From: Ruminococcus sp. | GTDB lineage: Bacteria; Bacillota; Clostridia; Oscillospirales; Ruminococcaceae | Direction: 5' to 3' | Length of the DNA stretch: 32,920 nucleotides | NCBI GenBank assembly: GCA_017513795.1 | Contig: JAFXEJ010000105.1 | Span: 1 to 32,920, forward strand | In this document: positions 7,798 to 15,295 of the stretch, piece by piece | Position numbering within the stretch: position 1 is the stretch's first letter | Layout: every line of letters starts with the position of its first letter | The notes under the pieces: generated by a model | Seen by the model: the letters and a program-made list of their open reading frames with translations, nothing else | Databases searched by the model: none | Told to the model about the DNA's origin: nothing | Position numbers and translations under genes: made by a program

Positions 7798-8664
7798 ATG
7801 GCAGATATAATCAAATCAATATTTCTTGGAATCGTCGAAGGCATAACGGAGTGGCTTCCGGTCAGCAGCACCGGACATCTGATTCTGGTAGATGAATTCC
7901 TTAACATGAAGATGAGCGATGAATTCAAAGAGATGTTTGATGTTGTGATACAGCTCGGAGCTATCATGGCAGTTGTGCTTCTCTACTGGAAGAAGCTCTG
8001 GCCTTTCGGAAAGAAAAATAATGCGTCGCCGCTCTCGGAAAACGGTGCAGGAGCATATGTCAAAAAAGACATATTTACAATGTGGTTCAAGGTGCTTGCA
8101 GCTTGTCTTCCGGCGGCCGTTGTGGGACTTCTCTTTGACGATGTACTGAACAGGCTGTTCTATAATCCGCTGACGGTATCAATCGCACTTATTGTATTTG
8201 GTATTGCTTTCATAGTCGTTGAGAACTGGAACAAGGGACGCACCTCAAAAATAAACAGCATCAGCGAGCTTACATACAAAACGGCGCTTATTATAGGTGC
8301 ATTCCAGCTGATTGCCGCAGTTTTTCCGGGAACATCACGTTCCGGAGCAACTATTGTCGGAGCACTTCTTATCGGAGTTTCAAGAACAGTTGCCGCTGAG
8401 TTTACATTCTATCTTGCAATTCCGGTAATGTTCGGTGCAAGTCTTCTCAAGATAGTAAAGTTCGGATTTGATTTTACAGGAACTGAAATTGCAGTTCTTC
8501 TCACCGGAATGATAACTGCATTTATCGTTTCAGTAGTAGTAATAAAATTCCTTATGGATTATATCAAAAAGCACGATTTCAAAGTGTTCGGATGGTACAG
8601 AATCGTTCTTGGTGTACTCGTTCTTGCATACTTTGCAATATTTGAAACATCAAAACTTGTATAA
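7798..8664 (+). CDS. uppP: Undecaprenyl-diphosphatase (BacA/UppP family)
   Basis: UppP is an integral membrane enzyme that recycles undecaprenyl diphosphate to the monophosphate carrier for peptidoglycan and other envelope polymers; it also gives bacitracin resistance. The 288-residue product has both signature regions, EGITEWLPVSSTGH near residue 13 and FPGTSRSGATI in the middle, with several hydrophobic helices. I place the start at 7798, because the AAAGGAG site lies between an upstream ATG at 7774 and this one, at the right distance for 7798. The PASTA/SH3 gene follows after 39 bases and is probably cotranscribed, which joins two envelope functions. Confidence 0.96.
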   Translation: MADIIKSIFLGIVEGITEWLPVSSTGHLILVDEFLNMKMSDEFKEMFDVVIQLGAIMAVVLLYWKKLWPFGKKNNASPLSENGAGAYVKKDIFTMWFKVLAACLPAAVVGLLFDDVLNRLFYNPLTVSIALIVFGIAFIVVENWNKGRTSKINSISELTYKTALIIGAFQLIAAVFPGTSRSGATIVGALLIGVSRTVAAEFTFYLAIPVMFGASLLKIVKFGFDFTGTEIAVLLTGMITAFIVSVVVIKFLMDYIKKHDFKVFGWYRIVLGVLVLAYFAIFETSKLV

Positions 8665-8703
8665 AGGAGGTGAATTCTGCCGTCAGTAAGCGGCAGAGGG
8701 ATT
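8663..8703 (+). promoter_or_regulatory. Strong ribosome binding site separated from its start codon by a hairpin
   Basis: AAAGGAGGTGA (8663-8673) overlaps the uppP stop codon but lies over 30 bases before the next ATG at 8704, with no start codon at normal distance. A 7-base-pair hairpin (8676-8682 with 8691-8697) fills the interval and would bring the two to about 11 unpaired bases. A weaker GAGGG right before the ATG could serve instead. Confidence 0.4.
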
Positions 8704-9912
8704 ATGGCGGATCTGAATAAAAACTCGGATAATGAACAGACAGTATATGCGTCGGAGGATGATTATTCCGTAGCAGCACAGCTCAAGAATGATATGAATG
8801 ATCGCAGACCACAGCAGGCAGGAAACACCGGTGCTCAGCAACCGCAGAATATGTATGCAAATCAGCAGCAGAGACAGGCTCAGCAACCACAGAATATGTA
8901 TGCAAATCAGCAGCGGCCTCAGCCATATACTCCGCAGCAGCCGCAGAATAATATGTACAATGTCCCGATTGGATATAACAATCAGGGAATGCAGCGGATA
9001 CCTGTGGGATACGGTACGAAAAAGAAGAAAAACAATACAGCAGTGATAGTTCTGGTGACGCTGATAATTCTTCTTGTATGCGCCATTGCTGGAGTAATAG
9101 CGGTAATTCTTCTCGGCGGAAATGACGATGATGATTCCGGACGTAATAAATCAATAGATTCATCTTCAGAGGCATATGATGACAGCGAAAAGAAGTCTGA
9201 TAAAAAGGATAATGATGATAAATCTTCTGCAATTGAAAAAACTACATCATCTGTTGAAACGACAGTGGCTGAAGCAGCTACTGAAAAACCGCTCAGACGC
9301 TATTCAATGCCGAATGTATGCGGAATGAACGGCGATGAAGCAAAGAAGATTCTTGAAGACGCCGGATTTATCGTGGAAATCGTAAAGGAATACAATAGTC
9401 AGCCGAAGGATACTGTAGTTTATCAGAATGTTCCCGAAGAAACAGTAGTGATAGAGGGTACTGAAATTATACTCAATGTTTCCCTTGGACCTGAACCTTC
9501 TCAGGAGTCAGTTGTTCCGGACGTCAGTGGATGGGTATTTGAGGATGCAAAAAAGGAACTTGAAAAAAATGAACTGTTCGTCAATACTGCCTATGAGGAA
9601 AGTGATACTATAGCATCCGGAAAGGTTATTTCGCAGAATATAGCTCCAGGAACAAAGGTAAAAAAAGGTACAAGTGTTCTGCTTGTTGTTTCGACGGGAA
9701 GCAAAACTTCGCAGAATCAGCATGGCAGAGTTGTGACAAAGGAAACAGATCTCAATGTAAGAAAAGGTCCTGATAAGGGATATGAAGTTATCGGAATGGT
9801 CGCAAAGGGAAGTATGGTAGAAATCATTGGTATGGACGGCGACTGGTACAAGATCGTGTTTAAAAATGGCTTTGGATATGTTTCAAAGGACTATATCGAA
9901 CTTGTAAACTGA
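8704..9912 (+). CDS. Membrane-anchored protein with two PASTA domains and an SH3 domain
   Basis: The 402-residue protein starts with a cytoplasmic Gln/Pro/Asn-rich tail (about residues 35-100). A basic KKKK stop and a single transmembrane helix (about 112-138) follow. Outside is a Ser/Asp/Lys-rich linker, PASTA domains at about 198-262 and 266-332, and a bacterial SH3 domain at about 341-402 (TDLNVRKGPDKGYEVIG). PASTA domains of PknB-type kinases and penicillin-binding proteins bind or sense cell-wall muropeptides, but no kinase or transpeptidase domain is present here. It follows uppP and probably works at the cell wall, perhaps as a wall sensor or scaffold. That role is inference. Confidence 0.88.
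   Translation: MADLNKNSDNEQTVYASEDDYSVAAQLKNDMNDRRPQQAGNTGAQQPQNMYANQQQRQAQQPQNMYANQQRPQPYTPQQPQNNMYNVPIGYNNQGMQRIPVGYGTKKKKNNTAVIVLVTLIILLVCAIAGVIAVILLGGNDDDDSGRNKSIDSSSEAYDDSEKKSDKKDNDDKSSAIEKTTSSVETTVAEAATEKPLRRYSMPNVCGMNGDEAKKILEDAGFIVEIVKEYNSQPKDTVVYQNVPEETVVIEGTEIILNVSLGPEPSQESVVPDVSGWVFEDAKKELEKNELFVNTAYEESDTIASGKVISQNIAPGTKVKKGTSVLLVVSTGSKTSQNQHGRVVTKETDLNVRKGPDKGYEVIGMVAKGSMVEIIGMDGDWYKIVFKNGFGYVSKDYIELVN
8833..8922 (+). repeat. Two tandem 45-base repeats inside the PASTA gene
   Basis: Copies at 8833-8877 and 8878-8922 are nearly identical and encode AQQPQNMYANQQQRQ and AQQPQNMYANQQRPQ. They build the Gln-rich cytoplasmic tail and are a likely place for length variation between strains. 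Confidence 0.85.
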
Positions 9913-9913
9913 T

Positions 9914-9941
9914 AAAAAAGGGGAGCGTTCAAAACGCTCCC
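9914..9941 (-). terminator. Intrinsic terminator of the tRNA-Leu gene
   Basis: A perfect 9-base-pair stem GGGAGCGTT/AACGCTCCC with a 3-base loop is followed on the minus strand by C and six T. On the plus strand no T-run follows, so it serves the tRNA rather than the PASTA gene that ends at 9912. Confidence 0.85.
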
Positions 9942-9954
9942 ACTGAAAAAAATA

Positions 9955-10041
9955 TGGTGCCGGTGACCGGGGTCGAACCGGTACGGTATTGCTACCATCG
10001 GATTTTGAGTCCGACACGTCTGCCAATTCCATCACACCGGC
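9955..10041 (-). tRNA. tRNA-Leu, anticodon CAA
   Basis: The minus strand folds as a class II tRNA of 87 bases. The acceptor stem is GCCGGTG/CACCGGC with discriminator A and an encoded CCA end. The anticodon stem CGGA/TCCG holds loop CTCAAAA, giving anticodon CAA, which reads UUG. A long variable arm (GGTA/TACC) marks leucine, and the T arm is ACCGG-TTCGACC-CCGGT. It has its own promoter and terminator. Confidence 0.96.
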
Positions 10042-10058
10042 ATATATCCAACAGGTTT

Positions 10059-10088
10059 ATTATATCACAAAAGATACCAAAATGTCAA
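10059..10088 (-). promoter_or_regulatory. Promoter of tRNA-Leu
   Basis: TTGACA (10088-10083), an 18-base spacer and TATAAT (10064-10059) on the minus strand, about 18 bases before the mature tRNA 5' end. Confidence 0.88.
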
Positions 10089-10111
10089 GACTAAAAAGGA
10101 GGAATTTAAAA

Positions 10112-10585
10112 ATGGCTAATTCAAACGGCGATAAGGAGCTCGAAAAAATATATGAGGAGCTTCGTGAAATGAACAGCAGTACAGGTACAGGAAGAAGAAC
10201 TACATCACGCAGCGAGGGTGATGGTCTGCTCAGCTTTTTTGTGGGACTTCTGATGCTTGCCGGCGGTCTGTTTATGATCTTCAACAATCTTACTGTAACA
10301 AGCAGCTGGGGAAATCACTTTTTCCATATCGGATCGTTTAATATACCGAACGGAATGGTTATGCTTCCTATCGTAATAGGAATTGCAATGCTTTTCCTCA
10401 TGGAACGTAAGGTTTTCGGCTGGATTGTTGTTGCAATAGGTGTTGTTATCGTTCTGCTGAGTGTTCTGCTTTCAACACAGATTTACTGGCGCAGAACATC
10501 TGCATATATCTTTATTATAATGTTCGGTCTTACAGCCGCAGGAGCCGGTCTTGTTCTTCGTGAACTTTTCAGAAACAGAGATTAA
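10112..10585 (+). CDS. Small membrane protein, four predicted helices, unknown function
   Basis: I do not recognise this 157-residue protein as a named family. Residues 1-38 are polar and contain an acidic helix (DKELEKIYEELREM) followed by a Ser/Thr/Gly-rich stretch. Four hydrophobic segments follow at about 39-58, 81-97, 100-121 and 130-149, and the protein ends in a basic tail. The start at 10112 is chosen for its AAAAAGGAGG site 6 bases or so upstream; a longer frame would run through the tRNA gene opposite. I see no plus-strand promoter in the gap. It ends at a bidirectional terminator shared with metY. Confidence 0.8.
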   Translation: MANSNGDKELEKIYEELREMNSSTGTGRRTTSRSEGDGLLSFFVGLLMLAGGLFMIFNNLTVTSSWGNHFFHIGSFNIPNGMVMLPIVIGIAMLFLMERKVFGWIVVAIGVVIVLLSVLLSTQIYWRRTSAYIFIIMFGLTAAGAGLVLRELFRNRD

Positions 10586-10656
10586 AGGCAGCTTATAAGT
10601 GTAATATATATGCAGCTGCCATTGGTCGTACGTAAAAAATATATTTTGCTTATAAG

Positions 10657-10687
10657 AAAAGGACTTCCACTTTGAGGAAGTCCTTTT
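10657..10687. terminator. Bidirectional terminator between the small membrane gene and metY
   Basis: AAAAGGACTTCC and GGAAGTCCTTTT form a perfect 12-base-pair stem with a 7-base loop. A T-run follows on the plus strand and the stem base supplies one on the minus strand, so both convergent genes can end here. Confidence 0.88.
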
Positions 10688-10696
10688 TGTAATATA

Positions 10697-11965
10697 TTAG
10701 TCAATTGCATCGAAAGCGTTTCTGAGGTCTTCGAGGATATCTTCAACATTTTCAAGACCAACAGAGAAGCGGATCATTCCGCCGTTAATACCGCATGCAA
10801 CAAGCTGTTCGTCAGTAAGCTGGCGGTGAGTAGCACTTGCAGGGTGAAGAACGCATGTACGGATATCTGCAACGTGTACTTCATTTGAAGCCAGTTTAAG
10901 AGAATCCATGAACTTGATAGCGTTATTTCTGCCGCCCTTGATAACGAATGAGATAACACCGCTGGAACCGAGGGGGAGATATTTCTCAGCAAGAGCGTTA
11001 TACTTATTGCTCTTGAGACCGGGATAATTTACAGATTCAACCTTGTCATGTGCTTCGAGGAATTCAGACACGATCTTAGCATTTTCGCAGTACTGCTTCA
11101 TACGGATATGGAGAGTTTCAAGACCGAGATTGAGATAGAAAGCTGACTGAGCTGAAGGATAGCAGCCGAAGTCTCTCATGAGCTGCATTCTTGCCTTGAT
11201 TATGTAAGCAGCCTTGCCGTATGTCTCAGTGTATACAATACCGTGATAGCTCTCATCAGGCTCAGTAAATTCAGGGAATTTACCATTTGCCCAGTTGAAA
11301 GTTCCGGCGTCAACGATAACACCGCCTACCTGAACAGCGTGACCGTCCATGTACTTGGATGTTGAATGGATTACTATATCAGCACCATGCTCGATAGGTC
11401 TGCAAAGAATCGGAGTCGGGAATGTATTGTCGATGATAAGGGGAACATCGTTTTCGTGAGCGATCTTTGCGAATTTTTCGATATCGAGGACAGAAAGTGC
11501 GGGATTAGCAAGAGTTTCTCCGAAAACAGCCTTTGTATTGGGCTTGAAAGCGGCTCTGATCTCGTCCTCGGGAGCGTCAGGATCAACGAAGATACATTCA
11601 ATGCCGAGCTTTTTGAGAGTTACAGCGAAAAGATTTACAGTTCCGCCGTAGATGGTTGTAGTAGAAATGAAGCTGTCACCGGACTGAAGGATATTCAGCA
11701 GTGAGCAGAGAGAAGCTGCCTGTCCGCTGGAAGTGCACATTGCGCCTATACCGCCTTCAAGAGCTGCAATTTTTTCTTCAACAGCCATAACTGTAGGATT
11801 TTCAAAACGTGAGTAGATCAGGCTTTTTGTCGGATCATCGAAAACAGCAGCAACATCGTCTGTAGAATCATAGACGTAAGTAGTGCTCTGTACGATAGGG
11901 ACTACTCTGGGTTCAGTGTTTTTAGGTGAGTAGCCTGCATGAAGGCATTTTGTTTCGATATTCAT
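10697..11965 (-). CDS. metY: O-acetylhomoserine sulfhydrylase (PLP enzyme)
   Basis: This enzyme makes homocysteine from O-acetylhomoserine and sulfide, the direct sulfhydrylation route to methionine. The 422-residue protein is a Cys/Met-metabolism PLP enzyme. The PLP lysine is about residue 204 in HSTSKYMDGH, and the conserved Asp179 is in IIDNTFPTP. The start at 11965 (MNIETKCLHAGY) has an AAAGGAG site; the reading frame extends further upstream into the HD gene but without support. Family length and the ETKCLHAGY start favour the MetY group over cystathionine gamma-synthase or MetC. It follows an HD-domain gene by 28 bases, and both are probably read from the promoter at 12528-12556. Confidence 0.93.
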   Translation of the reverse strand: MNIETKCLHAGYSPKNTEPRVVPIVQSTTYVYDSTDDVAAVFDDPTKSLIYSRFENPTVMAVEEKIAALEGGIGAMCTSSGQAASLCSLLNILQSGDSFISTTTIYGGTVNLFAVTLKKLGIECIFVDPDAPEDEIRAAFKPNTKAVFGETLANPALSVLDIEKFAKIAHENDVPLIIDNTFPTPILCRPIEHGADIVIHSTSKYMDGHAVQVGGVIVDAGTFNWANGKFPEFTEPDESYHGIVYTETYGKAAYIIKARMQLMRDFGCYPSAQSAFYLNLGLETLHIRMKQYCENAKIVSEFLEAHDKVESVNYPGLKSNKYNALAEKYLPLGSSGVISFVIKGGRNNAIKFMDSLKLASNEVHVADIRTCVLHPASATHRQLTDEQLVACGINGGMIRFSVGLENVEDILEDLRNAFDAID

Positions 11966-11993
11966 GATAATTTCTCCTTTGCGGCGGTATTTT

Positions 11994-12488
11994 TTATGAT
12001 AATACTGTTTTGATTCTTGGAACAAGGAATTCCAGAACTGCACAGTATTTATCAGTCAGAGTTATAATATAGCTTTCCTTGTAACTTGGTAGAGGTCTTG
12101 TCATCGGCCACATATGCTTTTCGATCATATCACGTTCAAGATCGGTGATATTGGTAAGAACAGCGGCATTTTCGGCAGCAAGACGAGCGTGCATGGAACT
12201 GTGCGAGAGCTGACCTTTTGTTTTGCTTTTATTGTATTTTTTTCTGTCGTAGTAGAAAAGATCGTGAAGCAGACCGGCTCTTGCGGCGGCACGGGCGTCA
12301 AGGCGGAGCTTTTTGCATATAAGATAGGTGTAGTACGATACGTTCAGGCAGTGCTGAAAACGTGTCGTCGAGATATGGTGAGTTATATCCTTGAGTCTGC
12401 CAAGTGCGGAGCTGTCGATAATATCGCTGACGAGAGCATAATATCTGTCAGATGAGAGATCCTTTTTTGAACAGATTGCTTTAAGCAT
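11994..12488 (-). CDS. HD-domain phosphohydrolase, specificity unknown
   Basis: The 164-residue protein is essentially a single HD domain. Expected metal ligands are the histidine in TRFQHCLNV, the HD pair in GLLHDLFYYD, histidines in the QLSHSSMHA and EKHMWP segments, and the aspartate in TDKYCA. HD proteins of this size hydrolyse nucleotides or other phosphate esters; the substrate cannot be told from sequence. The start is at 12488, with an AGGCAGG site about 8 bases upstream. It comes before metY in a two-gene operon. Confidence 0.85.
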   Translation of the reverse strand: MLKAICSKKDLSSDRYYALVSDIIDSSALGRLKDITHHISTTRFQHCLNVSYYTYLICKKLRLDARAAARAGLLHDLFYYDRKKYNKSKTKGQLSHSSMHARLAAENAAVLTNITDLERDMIEKHMWPMTRPLPSYKESYIITLTDKYCAVLEFLVPRIKTVLS

Positions 12489-12527
12489 ATAAAAACCTGC
12501 CTTGTCAAAAAGTTATATTACCCACTT

Positions 12528-12556
12528 ATTATACAACGTTTTATCAAAAAAATCAA
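12528..12556 (-). promoter_or_regulatory. Promoter of the HD-metY operon
   Basis: TTGATT (12556-12551), a 17-base spacer and TATAAT (12533-12528) on the minus strand. Confidence 0.75.
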
Positions 12557-12596
12557 GAGGAAATTCAATGATAATGAGATTTTCTTTCATACGCAG

Positions 12597-12626
12597 AAAA
12601 GGACACCCCGAAGGATGTCCTTTTTT
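12597..12626 (-). terminator. Terminator of fba
   Basis: On the minus strand GGACATCC and GGGTGTCC pair around a TTCG tetraloop, followed by four T. The plus strand carries six T after the same stem, so it may also stop antisense transcripts. Confidence 0.8.
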
Positions 12627-12641
12627 ACATAGAGGATTCGA

Positions 12642-13505
12642 TTAAGCCTTGTTAACGCTTCCGAAGAGTTCCATCTTCTCCTTAACCTTAGCCTTGATAG
12701 CCTCAAAGCCGGGAGCGAGGAGCTTTCTGGGATCGAAGCCCTTGCCCTGCTGATCCTTGCCTGCTTCGATGTAAGCTCTTGTAGCTTCCTGGAATGCAAG
12801 CTGGCACTCTGTGTTAACGTTGATCTTAGCAACGCCGAGAGAGATAGCCTTAGCGATCATTTCGTCAGGGATACCTGTACCGCCGTGGAGAACGAGAGGC
12901 ATTTCGCCAACCTTTTCGTTTACAGCAGCAAGAGTCTCAAAGCTGAGACCAGCCCAGTTTTCGGGATACTTACCGTGGATGTTACCGATACCAGCTGCAA
13001 GGAAGTCAACGCCGAGATCAGCGATCATCTTGCACTCGTTGGGGTCAGCACATTCACCAGCGCCAACAACGCCGTCTTCTTCGCCGCCGATAGAGCCAAC
13101 CTCTGCCTCGATGGAAAGACCAAGAGCGTGAGCAACGTTTACGAGTTCAGTTGTCTTAGCAACGTTCTCGTCGATCGGGAAGTGTGAGCCGTCGAACATG
13201 ATAGAAGTAAAGCCAGCCTTGATGCACTGATAGCAGCCGTCGTATGAACCGTGGTCGAGGTGGAGAGCAACGGGAACTGTGATTCCGAGGGACTCGTCCA
13301 TAGCCTTTACCATAGCTGCAACAGTGTTAACACCTGTCATGTACTTGCCTGCGCCCTCAGATACACCGAGGATAACAGGGGAGTTGAGCTCCTGAGCAGT
13401 AAGCAGGATAGCCTTTGTCCACTCAAGGTTGTTGATGTTGAACTGACCTACTGCATACTTGCCGGCTCTTGCCTTCTTAAGCATTTCTGTAGCTGAAACT
13501 AACAT
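12642..13505 (-). CDS. fba: Class II fructose-bisphosphate aldolase
   Basis: The enzyme splits fructose 1,6-bisphosphate into dihydroxyacetone phosphate and glyceraldehyde 3-phosphate in glycolysis, and runs in reverse for gluconeogenesis. The 287-residue product has the zinc-binding HLDHG at residues 82-86, the EAEVGSIGGEEDGV segment, NIHGKYP and LHGGTGIPDE. I chose the ATG at 13505 (MLVSATEML), which has an AGGAGG site; an in-frame start 11 codons upstream lacks one. It is a single-gene unit with its own promoter and terminator, and its codon use is strongly biased as expected for an abundant glycolytic enzyme. Related tagatose-bisphosphate aldolases are the main alternative. Confidence 0.95.
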   Translation of the reverse strand: MLVSATEMLKKARAGKYAVGQFNINNLEWTKAILLTAQELNSPVILGVSEGAGKYMTGVNTVAAMVKAMDESLGITVPVALHLDHGSYDGCYQCIKAGFTSIMFDGSHFPIDENVAKTTELVNVAHALGLSIEAEVGSIGGEEDGVVGAGECADPNECKMIADLGVDFLAAGIGNIHGKYPENWAGLSFETLAAVNEKVGEMPLVLHGGTGIPDEMIAKAISLGVAKINVNTECQLAFQEATRAYIEAGKDQQGKGFDPRKLLAPGFEAIKAKVKEKMELFGSVNKA

Positions 13506-13564
13506 AATTAGATTCCTCCTGAATTTTTTCTGATACAAGGTGATTTTTACACCTCAACATTTAC

Positions 13565-13593
13565 ATTATATCACAACTTACGATCAATTGCAA
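13565..13593 (-). promoter_or_regulatory. Promoter of fba
   Basis: TTGCAA (13593-13588), a 17-base spacer and TATAAT (13570-13565). The leader of about 50 bases contains a small AGGTG/CACCT hairpin. Confidence 0.75.
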
Positions 13594-13623
13594 GTAGAAT
13601 TTTCAAATTCTTGTCGGTAAGAT

Positions 13624-13662
13624 AAAAAATGCTCCTGACCGTAGAAATATCCGGTCAGGAGC
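13624..13662 (-). terminator. Terminator of the membrane-anchored unknown gene
   Basis: A perfect 11-base-pair stem (13631-13641 with 13652-13662) is followed on the minus strand by A and six T, 20 bases after the stop codon. Confidence 0.9.
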
Positions 13663-13682
13663 GTGTTGTTCCGGTCTGATTA

Positions 13683-14276
13683 TTACTGTTTCCAGCAAAG
13701 TTCTTCAAGGTATTGTGCGGAAACCTCAGCGATTTTCCAGCCGTCGCCTTTTATTTTAACGGCGCAGACAACTGTGGATTCAGAAGTTTTTTTCTTGCTG
13801 CTTCTGTCTTTTTTAGTGAGTTTTATTTTAAATTCGAAAGCTTTTTTGATTTTAAGCTTTTCTGGCTTTGTATCGTATTTTTTTGCCATTTCCATGAAGT
13901 AGAGCTGCGCACCTTTGAGGGCGTCGTCAGATAATTCGCTTGTTTTTTCGATATCCTTGATCTTGAATTTGTAGTCATCCCTGACATCAGCAAGATCAGT
14001 GTTGTAGCTTTCGATCATATCCTCCCATTTTTCGTCAGATTTTAGCTGATCTGCCACATAATCCGGAAGTATCATCGAAAAATAATTTTTGCCGCCGTTT
14101 TTGCTGATACCGGCTCTGACGTATTTTTTTACAGCTCTTTTGGGACCGGTGAAATATATAACAGAGAGAATTACAAGAGTAATAATAACAGCAGACGCAG
14201 CGAGTATGAGAATCAGCGGAAGTCTGCTTTTTTTAGTAACAGTTGTCTGGACAGCTGCTGTTTTCTTTTTTCTCAT
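13683..14276 (-). CDS. Membrane-anchored protein with one N-terminal helix, unknown function
   Basis: I do not recognise this 197-residue protein. It has a short basic N-terminus (MRKKKT), one transmembrane segment at about residues 20-43, and an outside domain that is Lys-, Asp- and Ser-rich. That domain begins GPKRAVKKYVRAGISKNGGKNYFSMILPD, resembling small extracytoplasmic domains of the DUF4878 or NTF2-like type, but I cannot confirm this. The start at 14276 has a GGAGG site; codons upstream of it have none. It is a single-gene unit with a perfect promoter and a strong terminator. Confidence 0.82.
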   Translation of the reverse strand: MRKKKTAAVQTTVTKKSRLPLILILAASAVIITLVILSVIYFTGPKRAVKKYVRAGISKNGGKNYFSMILPDYVADQLKSDEKWEDMIESYNTDLADVRDDYKFKIKDIEKTSELSDDALKGAQLYFMEMAKKYDTKPEKLKIKKAFEFKIKLTKKDRSSKKKTSESTVVCAVKIKGDGWKIAEVSAQYLEELCWKQ

Positions 14277-14307
14277 GGATGAACCTCCGGAATTGATATT
14301 TTTATTA

Positions 14308-14336
14308 ATTATATCATAAGTTGTTTGCAATGTCAA
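14308..14336 (-). promoter_or_regulatory. Promoter of the membrane-anchored unknown gene
   Basis: Perfect consensus on the minus strand: TTGACA (14336-14331), a 17-base spacer and TATAAT (14313-14308). It is divergent from the promoter of the protease-ftsK operon. Confidence 0.9.
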
Positions 14337-14403
14337 TAAAAAATGTGATGATTTTATATTTTAATTTGATTATAATGTTCAAATTTTCATACGTTGTTTT
14401 TTC

Positions 14404-14432
14404 TTGACTTTATCTGCAAAAAAGTTTATAAT
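14404..14432 (+). promoter_or_regulatory. Promoter of the nine-gene protease-ftsK-rpsA operon
   Basis: TTGACT (14404-14409), a 17-base spacer and TATAAT (14427-14432). The leader of about 80 bases ends in an 8-base-pair TTGAAAAA/TTTTTCAA hairpin (14489-14506) that touches the AAGGAG ribosome binding site of the first gene. Confidence 0.85.
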
Positions 14433-14519
14433 ATAATAATGTATATAATTCCGGAAAGAACGCAAAATATAAAGGCATCACGCAAGTATTGAAAAAGTTT
14501 TTTCAAGGAGTATATACGA

Positions 14520-15227
14520 ATGAGCGAAAAAAACAAAAACAGCAAATCAGCGGCAGAAGAAAAGCTTGATGAGGCAGAGCTTGCCGAAAAGCTCGGACAG
14601 ACTGTCGCACAGAATTCAAAGCATCTCATACACTGTCTTACGGTGATAGGGCAGATAGAAGGTCATTACGTTCTTTCAGAGCAGAATAAAACTACACGTT
14701 ATGAGCATATAATTCCTGCGCTTGTAGCGATAGAACAGGACAGAAGCGTTGAAGGACTGCTGATAATTCTCAATACAGTCGGCGGCGATGTCGAAGCTGG
14801 CCTTGCCATAGCAGAGCTTATCTCCGGCATGAAAACTCCTACGGTATCTCTTGTGGTAGGCGGCGGACATTCTATCGGAGTACCGCTTGCAGTCAGCGCA
14901 AAGCATTCCTTTATCGTACCGAGTGCGTCTATGACGATTCATCCTGTCCGAATGAACGGAACCGTTCTTGGTGTTCCGCAGACGCTTTCATATTTCGATA
15001 AAATGCAGGACAGAATAGTTAATTTTGTACTGAAAAACAGTAGTATAAAGGAAGAAGATTTCCGACGGCTTATGATGAATACAGAGGAACTCGTCCTCGA
15101 TGTCGGCAGCGTGCTTGAAGGTGAAAAGGCTGTTGAACTTGGTCTTATAGATGATCTCGGAAGTCTGAGCAACGCAATGGAATGTCTTTATGAAATGATT
15201 GAAAATACAGAAAAAAGATATCAATAG
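14520..15227 (+). CDS. ClpP-family serine protease, TepA-like
   Basis: The 235-residue protein has the ClpP/crotonase fold. A likely catalytic serine is in GGGHSIGVPLA, the histidine in MTIHPVRM, and the aspartate in the C-terminal GLIDDLG segment. In Bacillus and many Clostridia a translocation-enhancing protease called TepA is encoded just ahead of the FtsK/SpoIIIE gene, and the same order is seen here. No signal peptide is visible, and the first 20 residues are charged, so a cytoplasmic place is likely. It is the first gene of the operon and lies 68 bases ahead of ftsK. The gap contains a 7-base-pair CCGCAGA/TCTGCGG hairpin. Confidence 0.88.
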   Translation: MSEKNKNSKSAAEEKLDEAELAEKLGQTVAQNSKHLIHCLTVIGQIEGHYVLSEQNKTTRYEHIIPALVAIEQDRSVEGLLIILNTVGGDVEAGLAIAELISGMKTPTVSLVVGGGHSIGVPLAVSAKHSFIVPSASMTIHPVRMNGTVLGVPQTLSYFDKMQDRIVNFVLKNSSIKEEDFRRLMMNTEELVLDVGSVLEGEKAVELGLIDDLGSLSNAMECLYEMIENTEKRYQ

Positions 15228-15295
15228 AATATTCCGGAAAGCCGCAGATGTTTTCTGCGGTTGTCCGGATAAAGAACAAAATTCAGGAGGAAAAA

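Noticed and set aside
8833..8922. Tandem 45-base repeats that could be mistaken for a CRISPR array
   Set aside because: The units are adjacent with no spacers and encode a repeated Gln-rich peptide in frame.
10587..10620. GGCAGCT/AGCTGCC stem after the small membrane gene as a terminator
   Set aside because: The loop is about 20 bases and no T-run follows; the hairpin at 10657-10687 is the convincing terminator.
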